Shown in pieces: positions 11,158 to 20,354 of a stretch of 64,000 nt of DNA. The notes below the pieces were generated by a model, which worked only from the letters and a program-made list of their open reading frames with translations, had not been told where the DNA came from and did no database searches. Source of the DNA: Trema orientale. Lineage: Eukaryota > Streptophyta > Magnoliopsida > Rosales > Cannabaceae. The number at the start of each line of letters is the position of its first letter. Within the stretch, counting starts at the first letter, position 1. A program made the translations under genes and the position numbers. The stretch lies in assembly GCA_002914845.1 (NCBI GenBank), contig JXTC01000097.1, forward strand, positions 215,748-279,747, in the 5' to 3' direction.

Positions 11158-11589
11158 TTGACTGACTATTCCGATTGACTCCCTCTTTCTCTTTTCTCTT
11201 CGTCTTCGTAAAGAGCAAATTTTGGATACTGATAATATTTTACACAAAGATGGGAAAGGAACGAAAATGCTTTTCATTTACTTAAATCAACAAAAAGGAA
11301 AGTCTTTGAGACCTAAAAAGTATCCATATTTAAGATGTTCGTAGCATTTCATACACGAAAAGATCAAATCTTTGGCATTTCATACGTCAAAGCAATTATC
11401 AACTTTCAAAACCCATCATATGGACAATTTCCTTTCTTTCTTCAAGGCCTTCATCGAGCCAAATACAAGAGCTTTTTCAGAATTATATGGACAATTTCCT
11501 AGTCATATTCGATAACTGAATCCCATCAAGGCCTGAAAAGAGGCCCATCTTCCTCTTTAAAGGTAAGGTACTATGTTTTAATTTTCTCA

Positions 11590-13446
11590 AAGGGGATGGT
11601 TAGGAAATTACGGGTAAGGATGCAGAGTTCCCCCGAAAGGGTAACATATTTCTTTAAAGACATTTCCATTCATAAATATCACGAATTTCGAAATCGGAAA
11701 AATTTTATAGCTATTGAAAAATGAAACGTTTAGAACAAGATAGTCATTTGTGAATGCCTGTATTTCCTCCATCCGAATCGAATCGAGTAAGAGAAGGATT
11801 TCTAAGAGGGGATTGTGCTCCTTCGAATTTTTTCATGCTCTTTGACACACCAACAATGGTGGGCTTATTTCCTTTGCAGAGTGAGTACTTTTATGAGGAA
11901 AGAAGAGTTTTAGCTTTTCGACTTTTGGGAATCAGTGGCAACATCCTACGTATTGAGCTATTTGGTTTTTTTCAATTTCAGGTACATCTTTTTCGTTACA
12001 CTACTAAAGCATCCCTGAATGGAGCTTCTCAGTGGCATTTAAGATGTTTGATCTTGACAATAACGGGTTGGTATCTTTTGCTCCCTTTAACCAGTTCAAC
12101 CTGTTTTCTTGTGCAAATGCTTGTTTTTCTTCTTATTTTTCCATGCTGTGAATAGTACCAAAATATATCTCTGTTGTTGGCGTTTTATACAAATGTCTGT
12201 TTTGGTGTTTAATCTTTTCAAAGTCTTTGTTAAACAGAGAAATAGATAGGGAGGAGTTTAATAAAGTGATGGCTTTGATGAGAGCTCAAAACAGACAAGG
12301 GGCTCGGCACAAGGATGGGTGTCTCGGGCAGAAAGCAGTTTTCTGTTGAAAATGGAGGTCTTCTCGAGTACTTCTTTGGCAAGGATGGCACTTAGACATG
12401 AGACATTTGTTCAATTTCTTAGGGACTTGCATAATGAAGTAAATAACTCTCTCTGTCTCTGTCTCTCTCTCTCTCTCTCTCTCGCGCGCTCTATACCAAA
12501 ATTTTTGGAAAAAGACACTAAGGCTTACTGGGTATTTTTTCCTTGAAGATTTTAGAGATTGAACTCCCTACTCCATTGAAAATAAACTAAACTTTTTCTT
12601 AGTGAAAGACAGCTATATTTGTAGAAACAACTTGGGTTCCATGACATGCTAAATGAGGTTGGAGATTTGTGTTCAACTTCAATTTTACAATTTGTTTAAG
12701 AGCTGTTAAAAGGTATCTAAGCAGCGAAACAAACCGCGATTTGCTCGATCCTTAAATGAATTTAAATCCTTCTTACTTTTGCTCTACATATTCATATTAT
12801 GACTTGAAGAAGTTCCTTTCTTTCTTTTGGGATATTAAGAAAAAGTGTCTCTGGATTTCATAGATCCTGAGGCTGGAGTTCTCCCTCTATGACCACAGAT
12901 TACAAGGAACAATATCAGCTAAAGATTTTGCCTTGTCATTGGTTGCATCTGCTGATATCAACCACATAAACAGACTGCTTAACCGGGTCGATGAAATCGA
13001 AACCGAACCACAACTCACAGGAATTCGTATTTCTTTCGAGGAATTCAAAAAATTTGCGGAGTTGCATGAGAAGTTGCAGTCCTTCTCACTAGCAATCTTT
13101 AGTTACAAAAAAGTCAATGGTGTATTGACCAAAAATGATTTCCAGAGAGCTGCATCCTAGGTAAGCAGCTTTAATGGAGTTATTTGAAATACGTTGATGA
13201 GTTTTTGAGTCTACTAGTGGTGTGATTCGATTCATATAGGTATGCGGGGTCGCGGTTACAAACAATTTGGTAGACATAATATTCCATATATTTGATGCAA
13301 ATCACGATGGAAGTTTAAGCGTAAATGAGTTTGTGAGAGTTTTACAGAGAAGGGAAAGTGACATCTCTCAAGAAGGGTACAGAGGACTCATATCTTGTTG
13401 GCTTAATTGTGCAACTAGCTGCTTATCAGTTAAGCTGCGTTTTTAA
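11590..13446 (+). pseudogene. MICU-like EF-hand calcium sensor, copy A (pseudogene)
   Basis: Resembles plant MICU, the calcium-sensing gatekeeper of the mitochondrial calcium uniporter. Exons are recognisable in order: about 11600-11660 (RMQSSPERV), 11754 onward (PVFPPSESNRVREGF, FFMLFDT), 12028-12068 (VAFKMFDLDNNG), 12239-12319 (EIDREEFNKVMALM), 12321-12440 (FVQFLRDLHNE), 12864-13160 (SLVASADINHINRLL) and 13240-13446, with an intact EF-hand loop DANHDGSLSVNE. Introns are retained, so it is not a processed copy. The N-terminal targeting and early exons are absent, the middle exon near 11800-11950 is scrambled, and the 12864 exon ends in TAG right at the splice donor. The later exons are surprisingly open. 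Lies just upstream of a U5 snRNA gene. Confidence 0.85.
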
Positions 13447-14173
13447 TTTAAGTGGCTTACACATGACTGTCTTTTTATGTCACAGAAGCATTATATCTAT
13501 AAAATACAAACACACATGTTTTGTGCCTAACTCGGCCTAGTCGTCTTTACTGGTTAATTTGCAGGTAATTTTGTCAGCACAACACTATTGGGTTGAGAGA
13601 CCATGGAATTTGATTTTGCTAACTTTGAAGTGTACAATTTATCTCTGTTGATCTATTTATAGTGTACAAAATTTTATGTTCTTATGAACAATCTCTCTTG
13701 TATTTATTTTAAAAATCAAAACTGCTCTAGGAATAACCAATATCCATATCAAGATTCTATGAGCAGAACAAGCAAAAGTCCTTTACAATTAAAATCAGCC
13801 TGCATCAGGTAGCTTGAAATTGAGCCATTTTCAACAATACCAAAACTCTTTAATAGTTCTGAACTATTAGAAATTTGGGGGTAATGTTAGATCTTTGGCA
13901 AGAGATTTTCAATAATTTGTTAATGTAAAGTCATCATTGTTAACCATAAGTATAGCAGCTAAGCCCTCTGGGACTCAGTTAACCTCGGAAAATCAAGTAT
14001 ATAAAGTATGTAATCTCTAGTTGTAAATCATCATCACCTTCTTCTTATTTATTTATTTAGTTTCCATTATTCATGGTTTAATATACTCAGCTTAGTAAGC
14101 TATAATGACATTTGCATATGAGTTAAAGCGTGAGTGCATTTAATTTAGAGTATCCAGCAGTTGTGAAAAAAAC

Positions 14174-14184
14174 GTCCCACATGG
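14174..14184 (+). promoter_or_regulatory. USE (upstream sequence element) of U5 snRNA copy A
   Basis: GTCCCACATGG differs at the end from the plant snRNA consensus RTCCCACATCG. It stands about 42 bases, centre to centre, from the TATA box at 14218-14225. The wider spacing is typical of RNA polymerase II plant snRNA genes, such as U5, rather than the closer polymerase III spacing of U6. Confidence 0.8.
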
Positions 14185-14217
14185 GAAACAAACAAAAGCA
14201 ATCAAGTCATAGTACAG

Positions 14218-14225
14218 CTATAAGA
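14218..14225 (+). promoter_or_regulatory. TATA box of U5 snRNA copy A
   Basis: CTATAAGA lies about 30 bases before the expected 5' end of the RNA. The same element stands at the same place in copy B. Confidence 0.7.
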
Positions 14226-14249
14226 GCAGAAATTTTGCAAGAATAGAAT

Positions 14250-14374
14250 CACGCAGCTACACGGTGAGCACAGAGCGAACTATTCTTTCGCCTTTTACTA
14301 AAGAATACCGTGTGCTCATCGCAAATAGTGGCATACGCCAATTTTTGGAGAGGTTTCTCAATATAGGAACTTCT
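14250..14374 (+). ncRNA. U5: U5 spliceosomal snRNA gene, copy A
   Basis: U5 is the core RNA of the U5 and tri-snRNP and aligns exons for splicing. The invariant loop I is present: arms TATTCTTT (14281-14288) and AAAGAATA (14300-14307) enclose the 11-base loop CGCCTTTTACT. An outer 8-bp helix pairs TGAGCACA (14265-14272) with TGTGCTCA (14311-14318). The Sm site AATTTTTGG is at 14340-14348. The 3' stem-loop pairs AGAGGTTTC (14349-14357) with GGAACTTCT (14366-14374), allowing GU pairs. A plant 3' box core AGTGCAA follows at 14382-14388. With the USE and TATA this is a complete Pol II snRNA locus. The exact 5' end is estimated from the TATA position. It lies in a MULE-bounded duplicated block, so it may be a divergent variant rather than the major U5. 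Confidence 0.85.
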
Positions 14375-14381
14375 ACTATTT

Positions 14382-14388
14382 AGTGCAA
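14382..14388 (+). terminator. snRNA 3' box, U5 copy A
   Basis: AGTGCAA fits the AGTNNAA core of the plant snRNA 3' end signal, seven bases after the 3' stem-loop. The preceding CA of the full consensus is not exact here. Confidence 0.55.
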
Positions 14389-14583
14389 GTTTTATACTTT
14401 TAAAAATCTTTAATTAAAATTTTAATTCTTAAACCAATTTATATTTTTAATTCTTAAACCAATTTATATGATAATTTTGAAAGGAATAATATAATAATTT
14501 TATATATTTTACATTTATTTTGAAAATTTTAGAATATTTTATTTTTGCTTTGGAATAATTCAATTATATTTTTATATAGTTCA

Positions 14584-14969
14584 TAGAGATGTCAAGCCCA
14601 TTTACCGTTTTATGAACATTTTTTTTTTCAATTCATTCATGTGTACAAAAAAACAAAAATTAACGTAATAAGTTTGACACAAAAAAAAGTAGTGAAATAT
14701 TACAAACTATAATTAGTTATAGATTATATCCTAATTGAAATATTACAAACTATAATTAGTTATAGATTATCTCCCAATTAAGATGACACATATTGAAAAA
14801 ATAATTTAAAATAATACATACACAACATGCTAACGTGTTATGCCTATGTTCTAGCGTATTGTGCCTTGCTCAGTCCATCATGCTTAAGTCATAAGCCCAA
14901 CACGACCCACGTTTGGCGTGCCATGCTGTGTCGTGATAATGGACCGACTTGGTCCTCTTGACAACTCTA
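14584..14969. mobile_element. Short non-autonomous hAT element with perfect 8-bp target duplication
   Basis: Starts TAGAGATGTCAAG and ends TTGACAACTCTA, near inverted repeats of the hAT kind. The flanks ATAGTTCA (14576-14583 and 14970-14977) are identical 8-bp target duplications. The inside is AT-rich on the left and has CGTGCC-type motifs on the right, with no coding capacity. It lies between duplication units A and B. Confidence 0.85.
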
Positions 14970-15253
14970 ATAGTTCATTATCTATTGGGGGCAAGTTGAG
15001 AACAAAACTCAAATTAGGGGCTCTAAAATTGGCCCCTAGTAAGTTCATAAGAGGATGTCATCCCATTGAAATCTGATACTTTGCAAACAAATACACAAAT
15101 TCACATCATTTTAGTATACTATGTTTCCTATTTTGAAAGATCCTTTATGTATTTAATTCCTTCTTACTTCTGCTCTAAAGGCATATTATAACTCGAAGAA
15201 GTTCCTTTCTTTCTCCTGGAGATATTAAGATAAAAATGTCTTTAGATTTCATA

Positions 15254-17005
15254 GATCCTGAGACTGGAGTTCTCCAACTACGACCACAAATCACGAGGGA
15301 TAATATCAGCTATATATTTTGCCTTGTCGTTGGTCCCATCTGCTGATATCAACCACATAAACAGACTGCCTAATAAAAATCGAAACTGAACCACAACTCA
15401 GGCATTCGTATTACTTTTGATGAATTCAAAGAATTCGCGAAGTTACTTGTATATGAAGTTGTAGTTAGAAATGTTAAGTGGGTCGTGCCATGCTGGCCTA
15501 GGCAAATTAAGTAGCAGCACATTCGTACCTTATGTCGTACCAGCCCAGGCACGATTAGTTTTCATGCTCGGCCCGTTACGTGCCTGTGTTGTACTAGTGC
15601 CTAATTTCGTATCGTAATCGTGATTGTTAATATGCCATTATCGTACTTGTCCATTTTTATGTCTAATTATTCCCATTTTTGATATTATGCTATTATCGTG
15701 CTTAGTCATATCCATTTCTGGTATTATGCTATTCTCCGTGCCTAATCATACCCGTCTCCCACATTATGCTATTTTCATACTAATTGCACCCATTTTAGAT
15801 ACTATGTTATTTTCATGCTAATCGTGCTTATTTTTTACTATGTTATTCATGTATGTACCTTTGCCAATTTTTAATATCATATATGGTTTTAAGTCTAATT
15901 ATTTCTATTTTTAAATTCTTATTGTTCTTGTTCCATAATCGTGCTCATTATTGAATTTTTTCCCTTCAAATTTAGTAGTTTTAATACTATTAAACATATT
16001 TTCTTTTAAGTAATTATGAATAGTTAATTATTATGTAATAGAAAGAAATTATTTAAAAATTGAGATAACTTTTATATTAAAACAAATCTAAATTGAAATA
16101 TTAGAGTATATATGAGAAAAGATAATTAATCTAAATTTCTATAGTTAAAATATATTCCAGCTAAATTGGTGCCTATTTAAATTATATAACTCAAAAGTTA
16201 TGATTGACGTCTTCCTAAACTATATTTTTATTTCTTAACTTTTTAAGGATTTTTTATTGTAGGTAAGTTTTGCCTTAGATTCTTAATATCTTTAAACTCT
16301 TTGATCTAAACTTATTAAATTTTGGAACTTTTTTGCTTTAAAAAATTAGAAATTGACATAATATTTATAATATATATTATTTTTTACCCATGAATATTTT
16401 AATTTTAATTTTTCTATTTTTTTTATATATTTATTGTGTTAAAATTATGCCAAAAAATTAAAATAAACTTAATTGAAATATATTTTTTGCAAACTAATTA
16501 TTTTTCTTAATCATATTTTTTATTCGTGCTTGTCAGGCCACGTGCTGTCCCTGTGTCTGTGCTTGTGTCGTGCCAGCCCAGGAACATTTTTTTACGTGCC
16601 AGTTCCGTAATGCTAACTCTTTTTGACACCACTAGTTGCAGTCCTTCTCATTGGCAATCTTCAATTACTGAAAAGTCAATGGCGCATTGATCAAAAACGA
16701 TTTCCAGAGATGTATCCCAGGTAAGTAGATTTAATATTGGAGTTATTTGAAATACATTGATAAGTTTTTGAGTCTACTAATTGTGTGATTCGATCCATAT
16801 AGGTATGCGAAATCGATGTTACAAATAATGTGGTTGACATAATATTCCACGTGTTTGATGCAAATCGATATGGAAGTTTGTGTAAATAATTTTGTGAGAG
16901 TTTTACAGAGAAAGAAAAATGACATCTCTCAAGAAGTGTATAGAGGACTCATTATCTTGTGGGCTTAACTGTGCAACTAACTGCTCATGAGCTAAGCTGC
17001 GTTTC
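15254..17005 (+). pseudogene. MICU-like EF-hand gene, copy B (pseudogene)
   Basis: Partial copy of the last two MICU exons of copy A: 15254-15465 continued at 16643-16720, then about 16803-17005. Recognisable phrases match copy A (ADINHINRL region, LAIFNY, VRVLQRK). It is more decayed than copy A: the EF-hand loop is damaged, there is a small deletion before the CCCAG splice junction near 16718, and a 1.17-kb hAT insertion lies in the first exon. It keeps CAG at the donor where copy A has TAG, so the two copies decayed independently. Confidence 0.8.
15466..16634. mobile_element. Non-autonomous hAT element inside MICU copy B
   Basis: Begins TAGAAATGTTAAGTGGGTC and ends TTTTTGACACCACTA, degenerate inverted ends of the hAT family that carries CGTGCC-rich subterminal sequence (seen at 15480-15610 and 16530-16610). 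Flanks GTTGTAGT (15458-15465) and GTTGCAGT (16635-16642) are an 8-bp target duplication with one difference; copy A shows the empty site. No transposase frame found. Confidence 0.8.
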
Positions 17006-17748
17006 TAATGTAATTGGCTTATACATGACTATCTTTTACTGTCACAGAAGTATTATATTCATATATATACATACATATACTGATATACACACACATGTTT
17101 TGTGCCTAACTCAGCCAAGTCTTTACTGGTTAATTTGCAGGTAATTTTGTCATCAAAAAACTTTTGGGTTGAGTGTATAGTTTGTCTGTTGATATATGTG
17201 TAATGTACAAAATTTTATGTTCTTATGAACATTTTGTCTTGTATTTCTTTTAAAAATCACTTCTTCTCTAGGATTAATTATTTATCCATTTCAAAGATTC
17301 TATGAGCAGAACCAGCAAAAAGTCTATAAAACTAAATAAGTCTGCATCAAGTGGCTTGAAATTATGCCATTTTCAACATGTGCCAAAGTTTCTAAGAGCT
17401 CTCAACTATTAGAAATTTGGGTTAATTTTAGATCCTTGTCAAGAGTGTCGATAATTTGGTAATATAAAGTAATTGATGTTAGACATAAGCATAACAGTTA
17501 AGCTCTATGGACTCATTCTTGTAGTTTTTGTTGTCTACAAGTTGAAGTAATTTGAGGTAACAAAACACTGGAAAATTATGTAATATGAAATATGTAATCT
17601 CTAGTTGTAAATCACTTCATTTTTTTCCCCCAAAGCGATTCAAAGTTTAATGTACCTGGCTACTTGGCTTACTATAGCTATAATGATAGGGCTGAATGAG
17701 TTAAAGTGTTAGTGCAGTCACTTAGACTATCTAGCATTTGTGAAAAAG

Positions 17749-17759
17749 GTCCCACATGG
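17749..17759 (+). promoter_or_regulatory. USE of U5 snRNA copy B
   Basis: GTCCCACATGG, the same 11 bases as in copy A, with a TATA element (CTATAAGA, 17792-17799) about 42 bases downstream, centre to centre. The promoter is therefore conserved between copies. Confidence 0.8.
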
Positions 17760-17825
17760 GAAACAAACAAAAGCAATCAAATAGAATACAGCTATAAGAT
17801 TAGAAATTTTGTACTAAGAAAATCA

Positions 17826-17916
17826 CGCAGCCACGCGGTGGGCACAAAGCAAANTGCTCGTCGCAAATAGTGGCATACGCCTATTTTTGGAGAGGTTTCT
17901 CGAAAGAGAAACTTCT
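17826..17916 (+). ncRNA. U5: U5 spliceosomal snRNA gene, copy B (assembly gap in hairpin)
   Basis: The 5' part (GCGGTGGGCACAAAG), the region after the hairpin (TGCTCGTCGCAAATAG), the Sm-like site TATTTTTGG (17882-17890) and the 3' stem-loop are present. The 3' stem is better than in copy A: AGAGGTTTCTC (17891-17901), a GAAA tetraloop (17902-17905) and GAGAAACTTCT (17906-17916). A full 3' box, CA-N4-AGTTTAA, follows at 17918-17930. The central loop I hairpin is absent and a single N (17854) stands in its place, so the missing roughly 45 bases are most simply an assembly collapse at the hairpin. A true deletion would make it a pseudogene. Confidence 0.7.
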
Positions 17917-17917
17917 A

Positions 17918-17930
17918 CAATTTAGTTTAA
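17918..17930 (+). terminator. snRNA 3' box, U5 copy B
   Basis: CAATTTAGTTTAA matches the plant 3' box consensus CA-N3-10-AGTNNAA exactly, two bases after the 3' stem-loop. Confidence 0.7.
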
Positions 17931-18318
17931 GATTTAGTATTGTAGTACTATAACTTAATTTGTATTATTTCAATTTAAAATTGTATTAAACTGATTTTAA
18001 TTTAAAATTGTATTAAACTAAATCATCTAAAGTTTTTTTTAAAGCCCAAATTTACTTACCACTAAAAAATTGAAAAATTATACATATACAAGTTGCATTT
18101 TATTTTAAATTTTATTAAATTCATGTACTCCAAGTGTTAGACCTACTTGAAAATACGGAACAGATTACCATAAATGAAATAGCTCCAACGAAAAGATTGA
18201 AGAAAGTATATAAATTTCCATACCAACTTACTCACCTCCTTGGCATTTGAAAACTCTGACTGCAACCGTTATATATAATTCAAAGCTTCAGGGGAAAAGT
18301 TCCAAAAACCTGAGGACT

Positions 18319-18534
18319 TCACATCTCAAACTCACCAATATATGTCTCGAAACCAGCTTTACCGTCCTTCTCCTCAATCTCTACCCCTTTTGGCTTCGAC
18401 TCTTTCAACTTCTCCACTGGTATATCGAAATTCCTCATCAACGGTATCCGACACTCTGCGTTCCATAGTATATACCTAACTTTCAGAACAATCCAAGCCC
18501 TCTCCCAATTTTCTAAGTGCACGATCTGAGCCAC
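18319..18534 (-). other. Unrecognised open frame inside the MULE-like segment
   Basis: A minus-strand frame of about 71 codons contains WERAWIVLKVRYILWNAECR and ends GFETYIGEFEM before a stop. The composition is protein-like and GC-richer than the surroundings, but I do not recognise a family. It could be an exon captured by the MULE-like element. No start context or splice partners could be fixed. Confidence 0.3.
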
Positions 18535-18654
18535 CGAACGAATTTCTATTTCGATAATGGGAACTGTTATTTTTTTCCATTACGAACTTCAGATTTGATA
18601 TTGTATCCGACTGGGTTGATTACATATTCGAGTTTGCATACAATTTATTTGTTG

Positions 18655-18822
18655 GGTAAAGGGTTGTGTTTATTGGGTCTATGGGGAAATAGGTTCAAGT
18701 CAATACTATGTAATGTGGTTCACATTAGGCAACCCATATAAATCATTGATTATGAATCAAACATATGAGATTGGGTGGCCTCACATAAGGCTATATTTGG
18801 GTAGTCCTACTATAAACGTGCC
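18655..18822 (-). repeat. Right MULE-like terminal inverted repeat
   Basis: Reads outward to ACTATAAACGTGCC and is the reverse complement of 10993-11157 with small indels. GAGATTGGGTGGCCTCA is the best-conserved block. Confidence 0.7.
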
Positions 18823-20277
18823 TATTATTTTAAGCTTTAATTTTGCTATAATTTAGAGGTACGCGTGATAGAGTCATTCGTAGGGCTCAAATTTTTCTAC
18901 CATGGGATTATAAGCAAAGGGTGATTAATTGGTTATACTAATTTATTAACAATACACCTAACTACACATAATCAAAACTCCTCTATCTCTTCACCACTAT
19001 CTTTGTCTGAAAGCTCATCTTTCCTTCTCAGCTTGGCCTTCTTTTTGGCAGCTAAACAAACTCATATCCAAATATTGTTATTTTATACCCAAATCCATGT
19101 ACTTGTAATTAGGCATATCGACTTATAGAAAGCTACAAACATCAAAGTTATATATATAATTTCATGAATCCTTCACCAGTGAGTAAAATATTAAGTTCTT
19201 TGGGAAAGTTTTCATGTTCATATAATTGCACAAATATGGAAGGCTTAAAAATCAATTTTTTCTCTTTCTTCATTCTTTGTTCCCATGTAATTTGCAATTC
19301 CCAATTTCTACCCCCTTTTTTTTTTTCTTTTTTCTAAAAGCCAAATTTAGTAATTCACCATATATATATATACACACACACACAGCTATCTTTGAATCAA
19401 TTACCCGTGAAAAAATAAATAAATAAAAAAAAACGGAACTTTGAACCTTCCATAGATTACCACAAAACAGAGCCTAATTTAAGTTCAATCACCTCATCAT
19501 CTAAGATTGCTACTGATCAAAAGGGCATCTTTGAGAATTCAATTTTTTTGGAATATTTCATTGTGGTATTGTCAGACTGATAGAGTTATTGGAGAAGGAG
19601 AGGGAGAAGAGGAATCTTAGGAGTTAGGATGCAGAGAAAGGTAGGGAATAGGCCAATGAGTTAGGAACTCAGAAGGCCCAGTGAGTTGACTTGACGAGTG
19701 GGGGATTGCAGGAGACGCTGAACCAGTGGCAGAGGTCATCATCGTCGTCATTCTAGAAGGAGAGGGACTGAGTTAGATCGGAGGGACTGCACTTGACTCA
19801 GAGGAGGTAGAGTCCCCCTTGGTTTAAAGAGAGATTGAAGGGAAATAGAGAAGAGAGAAAGAGGAGGAAGAAGAGTAAATTGTGTATTACGCGGTCCATA
19901 TTAAGTCACTTGATATATGTTTATCTACACTATTCATTTTAAATCAAACGATTGAGATTGGATGGCTTCACTTAGGGCTATATTAGACAGCCTTACTATA
20001 GACGTGCCCAAATTCTACATCTTGATATCTGACTTTCCTCCCAAGAAAGTTACGTTCTTAATTGAAAATCTGGCTCTATTAGTACATGTTTTCAAACTTC
20101 TTGATTGAAAATCTCATTATTACTTTCTAATTAGTATGTTCTTGATTTGAACATCTGATTATTTATATTATTGCAAAATTGTGGCAGATATTATTCTTAA
20201 TTAACCAAAACTAGTCTTATCTCAACTTACCTATATATAGACCCTAATACGTACAAGTTTAAGAACAAACACCATGC
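18823..20277. other. Spacer with a third MULE-like end, upstream of serpin 4
   Basis: A further right-type end (about 19860-20008, finishing CTTACTATAGACGTGCC) resembles the one at 18822. Inside it the minus strand offers a small frame starting at 19751 (MTTMMTSATGSASPA, 44 codons) and, at 18969-19058, a possible last exon after an AG acceptor (KKKAKLRRKDELSDKDSG). Neither is recognised. A TATA-like TATATATA at 20232-20239 serves serpin 4. Confidence 0.35.
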
Positions 20278-20354
20278 ATGGAGTTGAGTAGGCAGATAAT
20301 AAAGCAAATATTCCTTCTGAATGAAAGGCATGATGATGAGTTGGAGAAGAACAT

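Larger units (their letters stand above)
12748..14395 (+). repeat. Segmental duplication, unit A (MICU 3' exons + U5 snRNA)
   Basis: Matches 15138-17935 once the hAT element at 15466-16634 is removed, giving similar lengths of about 1.65 kb. Similarity covers the last MICU exons and introns, the spacer and the whole U5 locus, with many scattered differences. Confidence 0.85.
15138..17935 (+). repeat. Segmental duplication, unit B (interrupted by hAT)
   Basis: Second copy of 12748-14395. The MICU part is broken by the hAT element at 15466-16634; the U5 part carries the assembly N at 17854. Direct orientation relative to unit A. Confidence 0.85.
10993..18822. mobile_element. MULE-like segment with long inverted ends (Pack-MULE candidate)
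   Basis: Inverted repeats of about 170 bp bound the segment: 10993-11157 on the left and 18655-18822 on the right. Both share a TATAGTAGG start, CCACCCAATCTCAT, ATTTCCCC and CACAGCCCTTTTACC-like blocks in the same order, with indels. No transposase is seen inside. The cargo is two decayed MICU gene copies and two U5 snRNA loci with introns and promoters, so capture was at DNA level. The 9-bp flanks (TTAAATTAT and TATTATTTT) do not match, so either the ends belong to two separate elements or the duplication has decayed. A third related end lies at about 19860-20008. Confidence 0.45.

Noticed and set aside
11590-13446. Functional MICU gene
   Set aside because: The N-terminal exons are missing, a middle exon is scrambled and one exon ends in a stop at its donor.
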